Positions 1 through 7,610 of a stretch of DNA of 15,836 nucleotides are shown here, piece by piece. Both the position numbers and the translations under genes were made by a program. The stretch is from the NCBI GenBank assembly GCA_002686955.1, contig NYZA01000027.1, positions 1 to 15,836 on the forward strand, written 5' to 3'. The stretch comes from Gemmatimonadota bacterium. GTDB lineage: Bacteria; GCA-2686955. The notes beneath the pieces were generated by a model, which saw nothing but the letters and a program-made list of their open reading frames with translations, did not search any database and was not told the DNA's origin. How positions within the stretch are numbered: position 1 is the first letter of the stretch; each line of letters starts with the position of its first letter.

Positions 1-1
1 C

Positions 2-139
2 CGCGGTCTGAATCTGCATGGCAGAGAGGGTCACATCATCTACCCCTACATCACCAGCGCCGAGCTTCGCTACACCCGGCCCGATCCAGTGCGCCTCGAT
101 GCTTGGTCGTCGGGACCGCCTCACTTCGGGCCGCGGTAG
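2..139 (+). CDS. 3' end of a tandem paralogue of the next gene (propeller protein, N-terminus outside window)
   Basis: An open frame enters the window at its left edge and ends at TAG 137-139. Its last 41 residues align without gaps to the C-terminus of the gene at 183-2216. I count 24 of 41 identities, including the shared blocks YTRPDP, SGPP and the terminal FGPR. This is therefore the tail of a second, diverged copy lying directly upstream, with 43 nt between its stop and the next ATG. It is probably secreted and beta-propeller-like, as its neighbour is; that part is inference, since only the C-terminus is visible. The gene is cut by the window edge, not broken. Confidence 0.8.
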   Translation, partial: RGLNLHGREGHIIYPYITSAELRYTRPDPVRLDAWSSGPPHFGPR

Positions 140-182
140 GCCGGCTCGAAGGTTGATCAAGGGCGCCCGCGCGAGAGAACCC

Positions 183-2216
183 ATGCGCAAGCGAACGATG
201 CTTTCCGTCATCGGCGCCGCCGCCCTCGCCTTCGGGGCGGGAGCAGCGGCCGCCGGCATCGACGGCACGGGATACGAGCGGATCTCTTCCGTGGACTTCC
301 AGGGCGGCAACAAGCTCGTCGCCGACGGAGAGCGTGTCGCGCAGCTAGGCACACTGACCCAGCGCTGGAGCCTCGATCGCGAAGGGCGGATTCCGGTCGA
401 TGTCGAGGTGGAGCTGCCGCCCACCGCCCCGCGGGACGCCCTGCCCTACGATGGCAAGCTGCGGGTGATGGAGCATGAAGGCAAGCTTTGGACGGCGGAG
501 GACGATACCCGCTTTTCACTCGTCACGAGCAGTCAACACTCCTGGATGAGCCTCGCCCGCTCGGGCCCCTATCTGGTCTGCGCGGGGACCGAGGCGGATG
601 AATCGTTCTACTGGAGCTGGCCGGTTTTTCAGGTACTCGAGAGCGATGGCCTGGGGGGGCTGCGCACTGTCGCGTACACCGCTCTGGATCAGGTCGCCAG
701 CGGGGCGCCCTGGGTATTGGCGGCCGACCGCCTGGGCGGGCTCTACTTCGCCGATTTGTACGGCGCCTACGGCGCACGCCTCGAAGAGGACGACAGCGTG
801 ACGATGGTGGCGGATCTGCTCTCGGGCTACACGCGGGATCTGCTGGCCAGTCCGCAGTTCGATCTTCTCTACTCCGCGACCGGCCAGGATGGCCTGCAAG
901 TCGACCGCATTCTGGAGCCGGGGCTGACCGAAATGGTCGACAGGGATGCCCGCGGTATCACCCTCTGGGATCTCGATGTCTGGCCGGACACGACCCGCGG
1001 GATCGACCGGGTTGCCGCGGCCGCCGATGAGAGACTCTTCGTCTTCGAGGTGAACGCCGAGGGTGAGATCGCGAGGCTGGTGGAGGAGGACGTCGAGGGA
1101 TGGACGGCGAAGAACCGCCTCTGCTTCCTCGATTCCGGGACGCTCCTCTGCGCGAGCGGGGCAATGACGGTATCGGTGCGGCCGGCTGGGGATCTTTCGC
1201 GCGCGAGGGTCTTCGACATACCGCAGCACCTAACGCAGGACGATTCTGTACCCGAAGGGAGAAACGCGCTCACAGTTGGCACCGTACCGACCTACCCCCT
1301 TTTCACGTCGATCATCTCCCAGAACCTGCGGAGTCCTTCGCGAGCCTACTTCCCTACATCAAGCCTGGTCATCCCCTGGACGTTCAGCATAGAGGTCTAC
1401 GGCGACTTCGTCTACGCCCGCACCTCCGGCAATGGCGACAACCACCGCATCCACATCATCGAACGCGCCGCCGAGCCCCGCCTCGCCCTCGTCGATTCTC
1501 TCGAAGTCGCGGGCACGACCGAGCCCAACATGATCATCGCCGGCCGCTTCCTGCTCTGCGACCACGAGGTTTTCGATCTCGCCGATCCCCGGCATCCGGT
1601 GTTGGCCGCCGAGTTGAGCCGAAGGGCCTTCCGACTCAGAGCGCGGCCGCACCCGATCCACCCGGACGCCCAGCTCATCGCGTCAACCTCCCTGGAGATA
1701 TCGGACAGCCGGCCCGATTCGCTCTATCTCTGGCGCCTCTCTCCCTCGGAGGGCCTGGTCCGCGAATGGGCCGCGACACCGACCGACCTCGCCCTGCTTT
1801 TCATCGAGCTCGACGATGAGAGAGATCTCCTCTACGCGGGCAATCCGGACTACGTCGGCGTCTACGATGTGAGCGATCCCGCGGAGGCCCGATTGCTCCA
1901 CTACTACTGGTATTGGGAGGTGACCGGGCGCTGGCTCGACGGGTTCGGCGCCGCGGGCGGCATGCTGCACTTGGCCGATCAAAACGCCGGTTGGGGCCGC
2001 ATCGATCGGAAACTGCGCCCCTGGTGGTGGAACGGCGAGACGATCGTGCCGGTCGGGCCGCCGCTGCGGCATACGCTGGGGGCGCACGAGATGTACGGCG
2101 AAGACGGCCGTTTGATCTTCCCCTACATCGCGGGCGTAGAGCTGGGCTACACCCGCCCCGATCCGCTCGGCTTCGATGCGACGTGCAGCGGTCCGCCGCC
2201 TTTCGGGCCGCGTTGA
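183..2216 (+). CDS. Secreted LVIVD-type beta-propeller protein, tandem paralogue
   Basis: A 677-residue protein with a clear Sec signal peptide: MRKR followed by a hydrophobic Ala/Gly-rich core up to about residue 24. The frame is open further upstream to position 18, but that extension would overlap the tail of the upstream paralogue and lacks a signal peptide, so the ATG at 183 was chosen. The body shows irregular beta-rich repeats of the LVIVD/propeller type: short strands such as GDFVYAR, GRFLLCD and DLLYAGN, followed by turns like YDVSDPAEARLL and FDLADPRHPVLAAEL. No catalytic motif is visible. The C-terminus carries the block YTRPDP...GPPPFGPR shared with the upstream copy. There is no FlgD/Por-like sorting domain or transmembrane anchor. 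It likely acts outside the cytoplasm in binding or surface scaffolding; the specific function is unknown. It probably forms one transcription unit with the upstream copy. Confidence 0.8.
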   Translation: MRKRTMLSVIGAAALAFGAGAAAAGIDGTGYERISSVDFQGGNKLVADGERVAQLGTLTQRWSLDREGRIPVDVEVELPPTAPRDALPYDGKLRVMEHEGKLWTAEDDTRFSLVTSSQHSWMSLARSGPYLVCAGTEADESFYWSWPVFQVLESDGLGGLRTVAYTALDQVASGAPWVLAADRLGGLYFADLYGAYGARLEEDDSVTMVADLLSGYTRDLLASPQFDLLYSATGQDGLQVDRILEPGLTEMVDRDARGITLWDLDVWPDTTRGIDRVAAAADERLFVFEVNAEGEIARLVEEDVEGWTAKNRLCFLDSGTLLCASGAMTVSVRPAGDLSRARVFDIPQHLTQDDSVPEGRNALTVGTVPTYPLFTSIISQNLRSPSRAYFPTSSLVIPWTFSIEVYGDFVYARTSGNGDNHRIHIIERAAEPRLALVDSLEVAGTTEPNMIIAGRFLLCDHEVFDLADPRHPVLAAELSRRAFRLRARPHPIHPDAQLIASTSLEISDSRPDSLYLWRLSPSEGLVREWAATPTDLALLFIELDDERDLLYAGNPDYVGVYDVSDPAEARLLHYYWYWEVTGRWLDGFGAAGGMLHLADQNAGWGRIDRKLRPWWWNGETIVPVGPPLRHTLGAHEMYGEDGRLIFPYIAGVELGYTRPDPLGFDATCSGPPPFGPR

Positions 2217-2553
2217 GACCGCGGCGGGCGCGCACTGGTCGGCGGCCGTCTCCGCGTTTGGGCGCACGCGTTCAAAAGCACCGGCGACCTCGTCCATTCG
2301 TGTGTCGCGGCCTGGGGAGTTTGCGTCGCTTGCGCGGGCGGGGGAACGATTGCGCGTATCGCTTCCCAATGAATGCCTGTTTGGGAACGGAGCATCGAGA
2401 GTCGGCGGGGATGGAGATCAGGCTAGACGCTCCAGGGATCTTGCCGCCGGTATTGCCTCGGCATCGGGGAAGTGGTGCGGATGGAATGCCAGAGTCGCTG
2501 GTTGTTCCTGCGCGGATCCCAAGGGCACCGGCCCCGAAGAGATTTCAAAGGCA
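2217..2553. other. Convergent intergenic region, no gene supported
   Basis: This stretch separates the stop of the + strand propeller gene from the stop of the - strand beta-helix gene. Open frames cross it on both strands, but their translations are Arg/Ala/Ser-rich without recognisable domains, and none has a convincing ribosome binding site. The only structure I see is a 7-bp inverted repeat at 2363-2387, listed separately. Confidence 0.5.
2363..2387. terminator. Possible terminator or attenuating hairpin between convergent genes
   Basis: The perfect inverted repeat TTCCCAA (2363-2369) / TTGGGAA (2381-2387) encloses an 11-nt loop. It lies about 150 nt after the propeller-gene stop and about 170 nt from the stop of the convergent gene. 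No U-run follows on either strand, so it is not a classical intrinsic terminator. It may be chance. Confidence 0.2.
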
Positions 2554-4080
2554 CTATTTGAGCAAGAGCAGCTTCCGCGTGAGCGTTCGCGAAGACGTCT
2601 CCAGTGAGAGATGGTAGACGCCGGAGGCGACAGGAGCGCCCTTTTCGTTCATGCCGTTCCAGCCGATTCGATGGCTTCCGGCGGGTCGGGAAGCATCCAC
2701 CAGGACCCGGACTAGATCCCCTCGGATCCCGTAGACGGCTATGCGGTGGCGCGTGGCGACGTGAAGCTCGTAGGGGATTTCCACTCTGGGATTGAAGGGA
2801 TTGGGGCTGGGGGTTCCGAGGGAGGCCACCGCTGCCGATGGAGGATTGGGCGCGTTCCCCTCCAGCCCGAGGGGGATCTGCTCGTCCGCACCGATGTCGA
2901 CTTCAAAACCGATGGGTCGCGGGTCTCCATCGAGGTCTTCCTGGGGCGCTCCGACGGAGGTTCCGGTGTTGATGCACGGAGAGTTGCTCTGCAGGTGAAA
3001 ATCCCCGAGGAAAAGTTCCGGATCGACTCCGATGTTGCCCTCCCCCGGCCAGGTCCCCTCGACGTCGCTGTAGGTGACGGTCGCCGTGGATCCATCCTCC
3101 ACAATCGCGTCGGGACTGTTGCCCCACAGGATACAGTTGGTGAATGTTGAGGTCGCATTCCAGAGATAGGAGCCACCGCCCTCGCTCGCGGAGTTCGCGG
3201 TGATCGTGCAGTTCATGAACGCGGGGGCCCCGGCGGTGCCGCAGAACACGCCTCCGCCGTCATCCCCAATGGAGTTGTCGGCGATATAGCAGTTGCTCAG
3301 GCTCGCGGTGCTCGACCCGCAGTGAATTCCGCCCCCGTCGTCGCCTCCCGTATTCCCCAAGATCCGACACCGAGTCAGTGTCGGCGCACCCGTTGAGCAG
3401 TAGATTCCCCCGCCGGAAGCATTGACCGAATTGTCCGAGATCAGGCAGTCGGTGACGGTGGCTTGACTGTTCAGTAGATAGAACCCGCCGCCGTTGGATG
3501 CGCTGTTTCTGACACTCCGGCAATCGACCATGCTCGGGGCACCTGCTTCCAAGAAGACTCCTCCGCCCCTGCGACCCGCCTGGTTGTCGGCGAAGATGCA
3601 GCGCTCGAACGTCGCCGAGGAGAGATCCCCGAATACACCGGCTCCGTCCCAACCCGCGGAGTTGTTCGTGATGAAGCATCGAATGAATGTGGGCGACGCG
3701 TAGAAGCAGAACACTCCTCCGCCGTCTCGAGAATCGGTTCCCCCGGTGATCGAAAGACCGCTCACGACACTCGAGGCTCCCTCGCCCTGATCGAACTCGA
3801 AACCTCTTCCCTGGCCTTCGGCGTCGATCAGAGTGGCGGCCACGACCGCCGAATCCTCGGGCGCCGTGCCGGTCACGGTAATGGCTCGACCCCCGAAATC
3901 GAGATCGTGCTCGAGGTAGGTTCCCGGCTGGACGAGAACCGAATCACCGTCCGAGGCCGCATTGATAGCATCCTGGATCGAGCTGTAGTCACCCGGAACA
4001 TCGATGGTGGCTCCTCGGCCGCCGGTGGCGAGGGCCGCGACGAGGAGCAACAACGAATAGAGCATTTCGGGGGTGTTCAT
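2554..4080 (-). CDS. Secreted right-handed parallel beta-helix protein with FlgD-like Ig C-terminus
   Basis: A 508-residue protein. The ATG at 4080 follows GGAGA with good spacing and starts a signal peptide (hydrophobic residues 7-19, cleavage near residue 23). Residues 25-60 form the usual beta-helix entry (IDVPGDYSSIQDAINAASDG, then VLVQPGTY). Residues about 110-325 are seven to eight coils of roughly 25-26 residues, each beginning GGG[VFI][FYH] and containing a Cys at a fixed place and an N/S turn (DNS, NNS). The C-terminal 85 residues (TPSPNPFNP..., IAVYGIRGDLVRVL, GWNGMNEKGAPVASGVYHLSL) form a FlgD Ig-like domain, often found as a C-terminal module on secreted proteins of FCB-group bacteria and related to type IX sorting-type domains. 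The fold suggests a carbohydrate-binding or surface protein. No lyase active site is evident. Confidence 0.88.
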   Translation of the reverse strand: MNTPEMLYSLLLLVAALATGGRGATIDVPGDYSSIQDAINAASDGDSVLVQPGTYLEHDLDFGGRAITVTGTAPEDSAVVAATLIDAEGQGRGFEFDQGEGASSVVSGLSITGGTDSRDGGGVFCFYASPTFIRCFITNNSAGWDGAGVFGDLSSATFERCIFADNQAGRRGGGVFLEAGAPSMVDCRSVRNSASNGGGFYLLNSQATVTDCLISDNSVNASGGGIYCSTGAPTLTRCRILGNTGGDDGGGIHCGSSTASLSNCYIADNSIGDDGGGVFCGTAGAPAFMNCTITANSASEGGGSYLWNATSTFTNCILWGNSPDAIVEDGSTATVTYSDVEGTWPGEGNIGVDPELFLGDFHLQSNSPCINTGTSVGAPQEDLDGDPRPIGFEVDIGADEQIPLGLEGNAPNPPSAAVASLGTPSPNPFNPRVEIPYELHVATRHRIAVYGIRGDLVRVLVDASRPAGSHRIGWNGMNEKGAPVASGVYHLSLETSSRTLTRKLLLLK

Positions 4081-4480
4081 GGTCGTCTCCAATGTTCTGG
4101 GGCGAGCGTGGAACCGGTCAACGAGCTTCCAACACTGTTCAGTGTAGCCAGCACGCCCGCAAGAATGCCCCCCGTTTCGTCTCGGCAGTCTTCCCGAGAT
4201 CGGCCGTGGCGCGTGCGGCGACGGGACCGGCTGGAGCCATACGAAGGCCTCTCGGCTTGATCGAGCGGGCGAGCGGGGTCGATCGGCGGCGCCCGGGTCT
4301 GCAGGCCGACTGCCGGCAGAATGCGCGGAATCGTGTCGTGTGGCTGAGGCTGTGAAGGGATCAACGCATCGATGCGGGTGATGTCGCGAGAGAGGTTCTT
4401 CAGCGATTCCGACTATAATGCCCACATCCTGCCGCTATCCTCCTAGCTTCTGGCGCAGCTACGATGGCAACGAGTACGTA
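4081..4480. other. Intergenic region upstream of the beta-helix gene, no gene supported
   Basis: The ribosome binding site of the beta-helix gene is at the left end. The rest must hold its promoter, but I find no convincing -35/-10 pair. Frames crossing it give low-complexity Arg/Pro/Ser-rich translations without domains. It may include further decayed sequence from the adjacent propeller remnant (4481 onward), but nothing recognisable remains. Confidence 0.4.
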
Positions 4481-4806
4481 TCATCCCTCGGGAGAGGAGA
4501 TGTACATGGTGGAAGTGTCGCCGAATGCGATTCCGACGGGATTGTCGTCGGGACCGACGGTGAAGCTGCCCCATTCGGTGAAGCCGCCGCTCTCGTCGAC
4601 CTCTCGAATGTGTTTCGCGGCTCCGTCGACGAGATGAATGTTGTTGCCGAAGGGGCCGCCCCTCGCGAAGGCCATTCCGCGGAGCTTGCGGCTATGTCGA
4701 AACGTCAGCCGTGCAAGTTCCACCTTGACATTCGAGAATTCGGACTATTCTGGTCATATATGGTTGGGCGCCGCCGATCTGGTGCCCGTCCCAGACAAGA
4801 GAATCC
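4481..4806 (-). pseudogene. Decayed NHL/SMP-30-like beta-propeller gene remnant
   Basis: From 4744 down to the TGA at 4483-4481 the - strand reads as propeller repeats: RGMAFARGGPFGNNIHLVDG, then IREVDESGGFTEWGSF, then PVGIAFGDTSTMYIS. This matches the rhythm of extracellular NHL/SMP-30-type propellers ([RG]-x-AF-x-x-GG-x-FGN-x-[IL]-[HY]-[LV]-x-D). Upstream this frame hits a TAG at 4747-4745. A second frame (stop TAG 4694-4692) reads DGHQIGGAQPYMTRIVRIL just before it, as if one gene had been broken by a frameshift between about 4695 and 4744. There is no start codon with a ribosome binding site and no signal peptide, and less than two blades remain. It lies between the divergent beta-helix and cysM genes, and the right edge is uncertain. 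It could alternatively be a short unknown ORF, but the repeat pattern favours a remnant. Confidence 0.45.
4725..4751 (+). promoter_or_regulatory. Candidate sigma-70-type promoter for the cysM-mec-cysO/moeB operon
   Basis: A perfect TTGACA (4725-4730) lies 79 nt upstream of the cysM ATG in otherwise GC-rich DNA. The best -10 candidate is TATTCT (4746-4751), with a short 15-bp spacer. A second AT-rich element, TCATATATG, begins at 4754. The -35 match is strong and the -10 is weak, so this is only a candidate. It sits inside the decayed propeller remnant. Confidence 0.3.
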
Positions 4807-4809
4807 GAG

Positions 4810-5751
4810 ATGCAGCAGGAACTCATGCTCCCCACCGGCGAGCTGATCGGTCGCGACCCCACCTCGTTGGTGGGGAATACTCCGCTCTTGGCGCTTCGCT
4901 CACTGAGCCGCGAGGTGGCGCCGGTGCGGATCTATGCGAAGGCGGAGTGGTTCAATCCCGGTGGATCGGTGAAGGATCGGGCGGCTCTCGCGATCATCGA
5001 GGATGCCGAGCGGAGAGGCGTGCTGGAGCCAGGCGGCACGATTCTGGACGCTACCTCGGGGAACACGGGGATCGCCTATGCGTGGATTGGCGCGCATCGG
5101 GGTTATCGGGTGGAGCTGACGCTGCCGAAGAGCGCGAGCCAGGAGCGGAAGCGGATCTTGCGGGCGTATGGCGCGGAGTTGGTGCTTACCGATCCGGCGG
5201 AGGGGTCGGATGGGGCGATCCGTGCGGCGGAGGAACGGCACCGGGGTGATCCGGGGCGGGCGTTCTATGCCGATCAGTACGGAAATCGGGCGAACTGGCG
5301 AGCGCATGAGCTGGGGACGGCGCGGGAGATCTACGCGCAGACGGCCGGCAGGGTCACCCATTTCGTGGCGGGGTTGGGCACGAGCGGGACCTTCGTCGGC
5401 ACCGGAAGGGGACTGCGGGGACTCGATTCGGAGATCGAGCTAGTGTCGTTTCAGCCGGCGACGCCTTTGCATGGCCTCGAGGGGATGAAGCATATGGAGA
5501 GTGCGATCGCGCCGGCCATCTACGATCGGCGGCTGGCGGACCGGAATCTCTGGATCGAGACCGAGGAGGCGTACCGAATGGTGCGGCGGTTGGCGCGGGA
5601 GGAGGGCCTGCTCGTCGGAGTGTCATCCGGTGCGGCGGCGGCTTGCGCCTTGCGCGTGGCCCGCGAAATCGAGACCGGTGTTGTCGTGACGGTGTTCCCC
5701 GATGGCGGCGACAGGTATTTGAGTGAGCGTTTCTGGGAGGAAGAGAGATGA
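4810..5751 (+). CDS. cysM: PLP-dependent cysteine synthase, probably sulfur-carrier-dependent (CysM type)
   Basis: A 313-residue fold-type II PLP enzyme of the cysteine synthase family, near the family's usual length. VGNTPLLAL (21-29) is the N-terminal motif. NPGGSVKDR (49-57) carries the PLP lysine K55. SGNTG is the substrate loop, GLGTSGTFVGTG binds the PLP phosphate, and VSSGAAA near the C-terminus faces the pyridine nitrogen. The enzyme makes cysteine by beta-replacement on an activated serine. The neighbours, a JAMM protease and a CysO-MoeB-rhodanese fusion, point to the mycobacterial-type route in which a thiocarboxylated carrier protein donates the sulfur, likely to O-phosphoserine. 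The acceptor is inferred, not visible. The start is not certain: ATG 4810 has only a weak upstream signal, while the in-frame ATG at 4825 is closely preceded by AGGAA. The stop overlaps the mec start as ATGA, so the genes are translationally coupled. Confidence 0.93.
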   Translation: MQQELMLPTGELIGRDPTSLVGNTPLLALRSLSREVAPVRIYAKAEWFNPGGSVKDRAALAIIEDAERRGVLEPGGTILDATSGNTGIAYAWIGAHRGYRVELTLPKSASQERKRILRAYGAELVLTDPAEGSDGAIRAAEERHRGDPGRAFYADQYGNRANWRAHELGTAREIYAQTAGRVTHFVAGLGTSGTFVGTGRGLRGLDSEIELVSFQPATPLHGLEGMKHMESAIAPAIYDRRLADRNLWIETEEAYRMVRRLAREEGLLVGVSSGAAAACALRVAREIETGVVVTVFPDGGDRYLSERFWEEER

Positions 5752-6173
5752 TACGGTTGACCGAAAAGCATCGCCGTGAGATCGAGCGGCATGGCGAGGA
5801 GGTTTTTCCGAATGAGTGTTGCGGTTTCCTAGTCGGTGACGCGGCTTCGGGATTGCGGTCGGTCCGCGAGGTCTGGCCGGCAACGAACGGACGAGGCGAT
5901 TCGCCGAAAAACCGATACATCGTTCCTCCGCTCGAGGTCGTTCGGGCAGAGCTCGAGTGTCGTCGTCGGGGCCTCGACGTGGTGGGTTACTACCATTCCC
6001 ACCCAAATGCTCCCGCTCGCCCTTCGAGTTTCGATCGTGAGCATGCGTGGGCGGATTATAGCTACGTAATTGTGTCGGTCGCGAAGGGGAAGGCCGAGTC
6101 GATGGCATCATGGGTCGTGTCGGATCCCGATGGACCCTTCGTCGAGGAGACGATGGCGGAGAGCGAGACCTGA
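5748..6173 (+). CDS. mec: JAMM/MPN metalloprotease of the Mec type (releases cysteine from CysO)
   Basis: A 141-residue M67-family protein, essentially a single JAB/MPN domain. The zinc site is complete: E23 in NECCGFLVG, then HSH (H83, H85), seven residues, S93 and D96, fitting the JAMM pattern HxH-x7-S-x2-D. In Mycobacterium the homologue Mec hydrolyses the CysO-cysteine adduct formed by CysM, freeing cysteine and regenerating the carrier. That matches the position here, between cysM and the carrier/activating-enzyme fusion. The start ATG 5748 overlaps the cysM stop (ATGA) and uses the GAGGAAGAGAG inside the end of cysM as its ribosome binding site. A second plausible job in this operon is cleaving after the internal Gly-Gly of the fused carrier domain; that is inference. 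Cytoplasmic, no signal peptide. Confidence 0.92.
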   Translation: MIRLTEKHRREIERHGEEVFPNECCGFLVGDAASGLRSVREVWPATNGRGDSPKNRYIVPPLEVVRAELECRRRGLDVVGYYHSHPNAPARPSSFDREHAWADYSYVIVSVAKGKAESMASWVVSDPDGPFVEETMAESET

Positions 6174-6194
6174 TCGATAGAGAGGATGATTTCG

Positions 6195-7610
6195 ATGCAA
6201 ACTGAAATACTGATTCCAACTCCGCTTCGTCGCTTCTCCAATAACGAAAGCTCGGTATTCGTGGAGGCAACGACGGTTGGCGAGGCTTTCGAACGATTGG
6301 TGGTCGATCATCCGGAGCTACGCAGGCATCTGTTCGCGGAGAGCGGTGCGTTGCGCAGCTACGTCAATGTGTTCCTTGGGGACGAGGATATTCGACATCT
6401 GCGCGGGGTCGAAACCCCTCTCGAAGCGGGGGTCCTTCTGACGATCGTGCCCGCGATCGCTGGAGGATCGGGGGCGGATCTGGATGCAGGTGAGATCGCT
6501 CGATACAGCCGCCACCTGATCTTGCCTGAGGTGGGGATGGGGGGGCAACGCAAGCTCAAGGCGGCGAGCGTCTTGCTCGTCGGAACCGGGGGCCTGGGAT
6601 CGCCGCTCGGGATGTATCTCGCGGCGGCGGGGGTCGGGAGGATCGGCTTGGTCGATTTCGATGTCGTGGATCATTCCAATCTGCAACGACAGATCATCCA
6701 TGGGACCAAGAACGTGGGGCGCCCAAAGCTGGAATCGGCTCGGGAGCGGATTCTCGACATCAATCCGAGAACGGTGGTCGACCTGTACGATACGCGCCTA
6801 TCTTCCGACAACGCTCGAGAGATCGTTCGACTCTACGATTTGGTGATCGACGGCACCGACAATTTTCCAACGCGCTATTTGGTCAACGATGTGTGTGTGC
6901 TCGAGGGCAAACCGAACGTCTATGGGAGCATTTTTCGTTTCGAGGGGCAGTCGAGTGTCTTTTGGGCTGAGAGGGGGCCGTGCTATCGATGTCTCTATCC
7001 CGATCCACCTCCACCTGGGCTCGTGCCGAGCTGTGCGGAAGGAGGCGTGTTGGGAGTGCTGCCGGGGATTATCGGCACGATCCAGGCGACCGAGGGAATC
7101 AAGCTCTTGCTGGGGAGAGGGGAGCCGCTGATCGGACGTCTTCTTCTATTCGACGCGCTCGACATGCGCTTCCGCGAGCTGAAGCTGCGGAGCGACCCTG
7201 CGTGCCCGGTGTGCGGAGAGAGCCCGACGATCCGAGAGCCGATCGATTACGAGGCGTTTTGCGGAGTCGTGCCGGCGCAGCATCATCCCGAAGAGTGGGA
7301 CGTGAGCCCACGGGAGCTGATGGAGCGCTTGCGGCGAGGGGACCGGTTGGTGCTGCTCGACGTGCGCTCCCCCCAGGAGTGGGAGATCTGCCGCTTGCCC
7401 GACGCACGACACATCCCGGTGGACGATCTACCCTCGCGCGTCCGTGAGCTCGACTCGACGGACGAGATCGTCGTCTACTGCAAGATGGGGGTGCGGAGCG
7501 CGACCGCCGCGCGCTTCTTGAAGGACGCGGGCTTCGGAAGGCTGCGGAACCTCCAGGGCGGGATTCTCGCGTGGGCCGACCAGATCGATTCGAGCGTGCC
7601 GAAGTACTGA
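6195..7610 (+). CDS. Fusion of CysO/MoaD-like sulfur carrier, MoeB/ThiF adenylyltransferase and rhodanese
   Basis: A 471-residue cytoplasmic protein with three domains. Residues 1-91 are a ubiquitin-fold sulfur carrier resembling CysO (IPTPLRRF..., YVNVFLGDEDIRHLRG..., LTIVPAIAGG), with Gly-Gly at 90-91. Residues about 98-350 are an E1-like adenylyltransferase: ARYSRHLILPEVG, nucleotide loop GTGGLGSP (130-137), DFDVVDHSNLQRQ, DGTDNFPTRY, the MoeB-type cysteine C280 in SCAEGGVLG, and zinc cysteine pairs CYRC (263/266) and CPVC (337/340). Residues about 370-471 are a rhodanese with active-site loop CKMGVRS (C429). Together they would adenylate the carrier C-terminus and turn it into a thiocarboxylate for CysM. 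The carrier's Gly-Gly is internal, so cleavage or in-cis chemistry is needed. ATG 6195 was chosen because GAGG lies 9 nt upstream; ATG 6186 abuts that GAGG. The gene starts 21 nt after mec, in the same operon. Confidence 0.92.
   Translation: MQTEILIPTPLRRFSNNESSVFVEATTVGEAFERLVVDHPELRRHLFAESGALRSYVNVFLGDEDIRHLRGVETPLEAGVLLTIVPAIAGGSGADLDAGEIARYSRHLILPEVGMGGQRKLKAASVLLVGTGGLGSPLGMYLAAAGVGRIGLVDFDVVDHSNLQRQIIHGTKNVGRPKLESARERILDINPRTVVDLYDTRLSSDNAREIVRLYDLVIDGTDNFPTRYLVNDVCVLEGKPNVYGSIFRFEGQSSVFWAERGPCYRCLYPDPPPPGLVPSCAEGGVLGVLPGIIGTIQATEGIKLLLGRGEPLIGRLLLFDALDMRFRELKLRSDPACPVCGESPTIREPIDYEAFCGVVPAQHHPEEWDVSPRELMERLRRGDRLVLLDVRSPQEWEICRLPDARHIPVDDLPSRVRELDSTDEIVVYCKMGVRSATAARFLKDAGFGRLRNLQGGILAWADQIDSSVPKY

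Noticed and set aside
18-182. N-terminal extension of the propeller protein to an ATG at 18
   Set aside because: It overlaps, in another frame, the tail of the upstream paralogue, which has clear homology, and it would place a good signal peptide 55 residues inside the protein.
2176-2607. Open frame after the propeller gene (143 codons)
   Set aside because: It overlaps both real genes, is Arg/Ala/Ser-rich, lacks a ribosome binding site and shows no motif.
3110-3760. Repeated short motifs suggesting a CRISPR or satellite array
   Set aside because: The repetition is at protein level (about 25-26 residue beta-helix coils) with diverged DNA; there are no identical repeats and spacers.
4418-4846. 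Forward open frame of 142 codons upstream of cysM
   Set aside because: It is antisense to the propeller remnant, whose translation makes sense, and it overlaps the cysM start.
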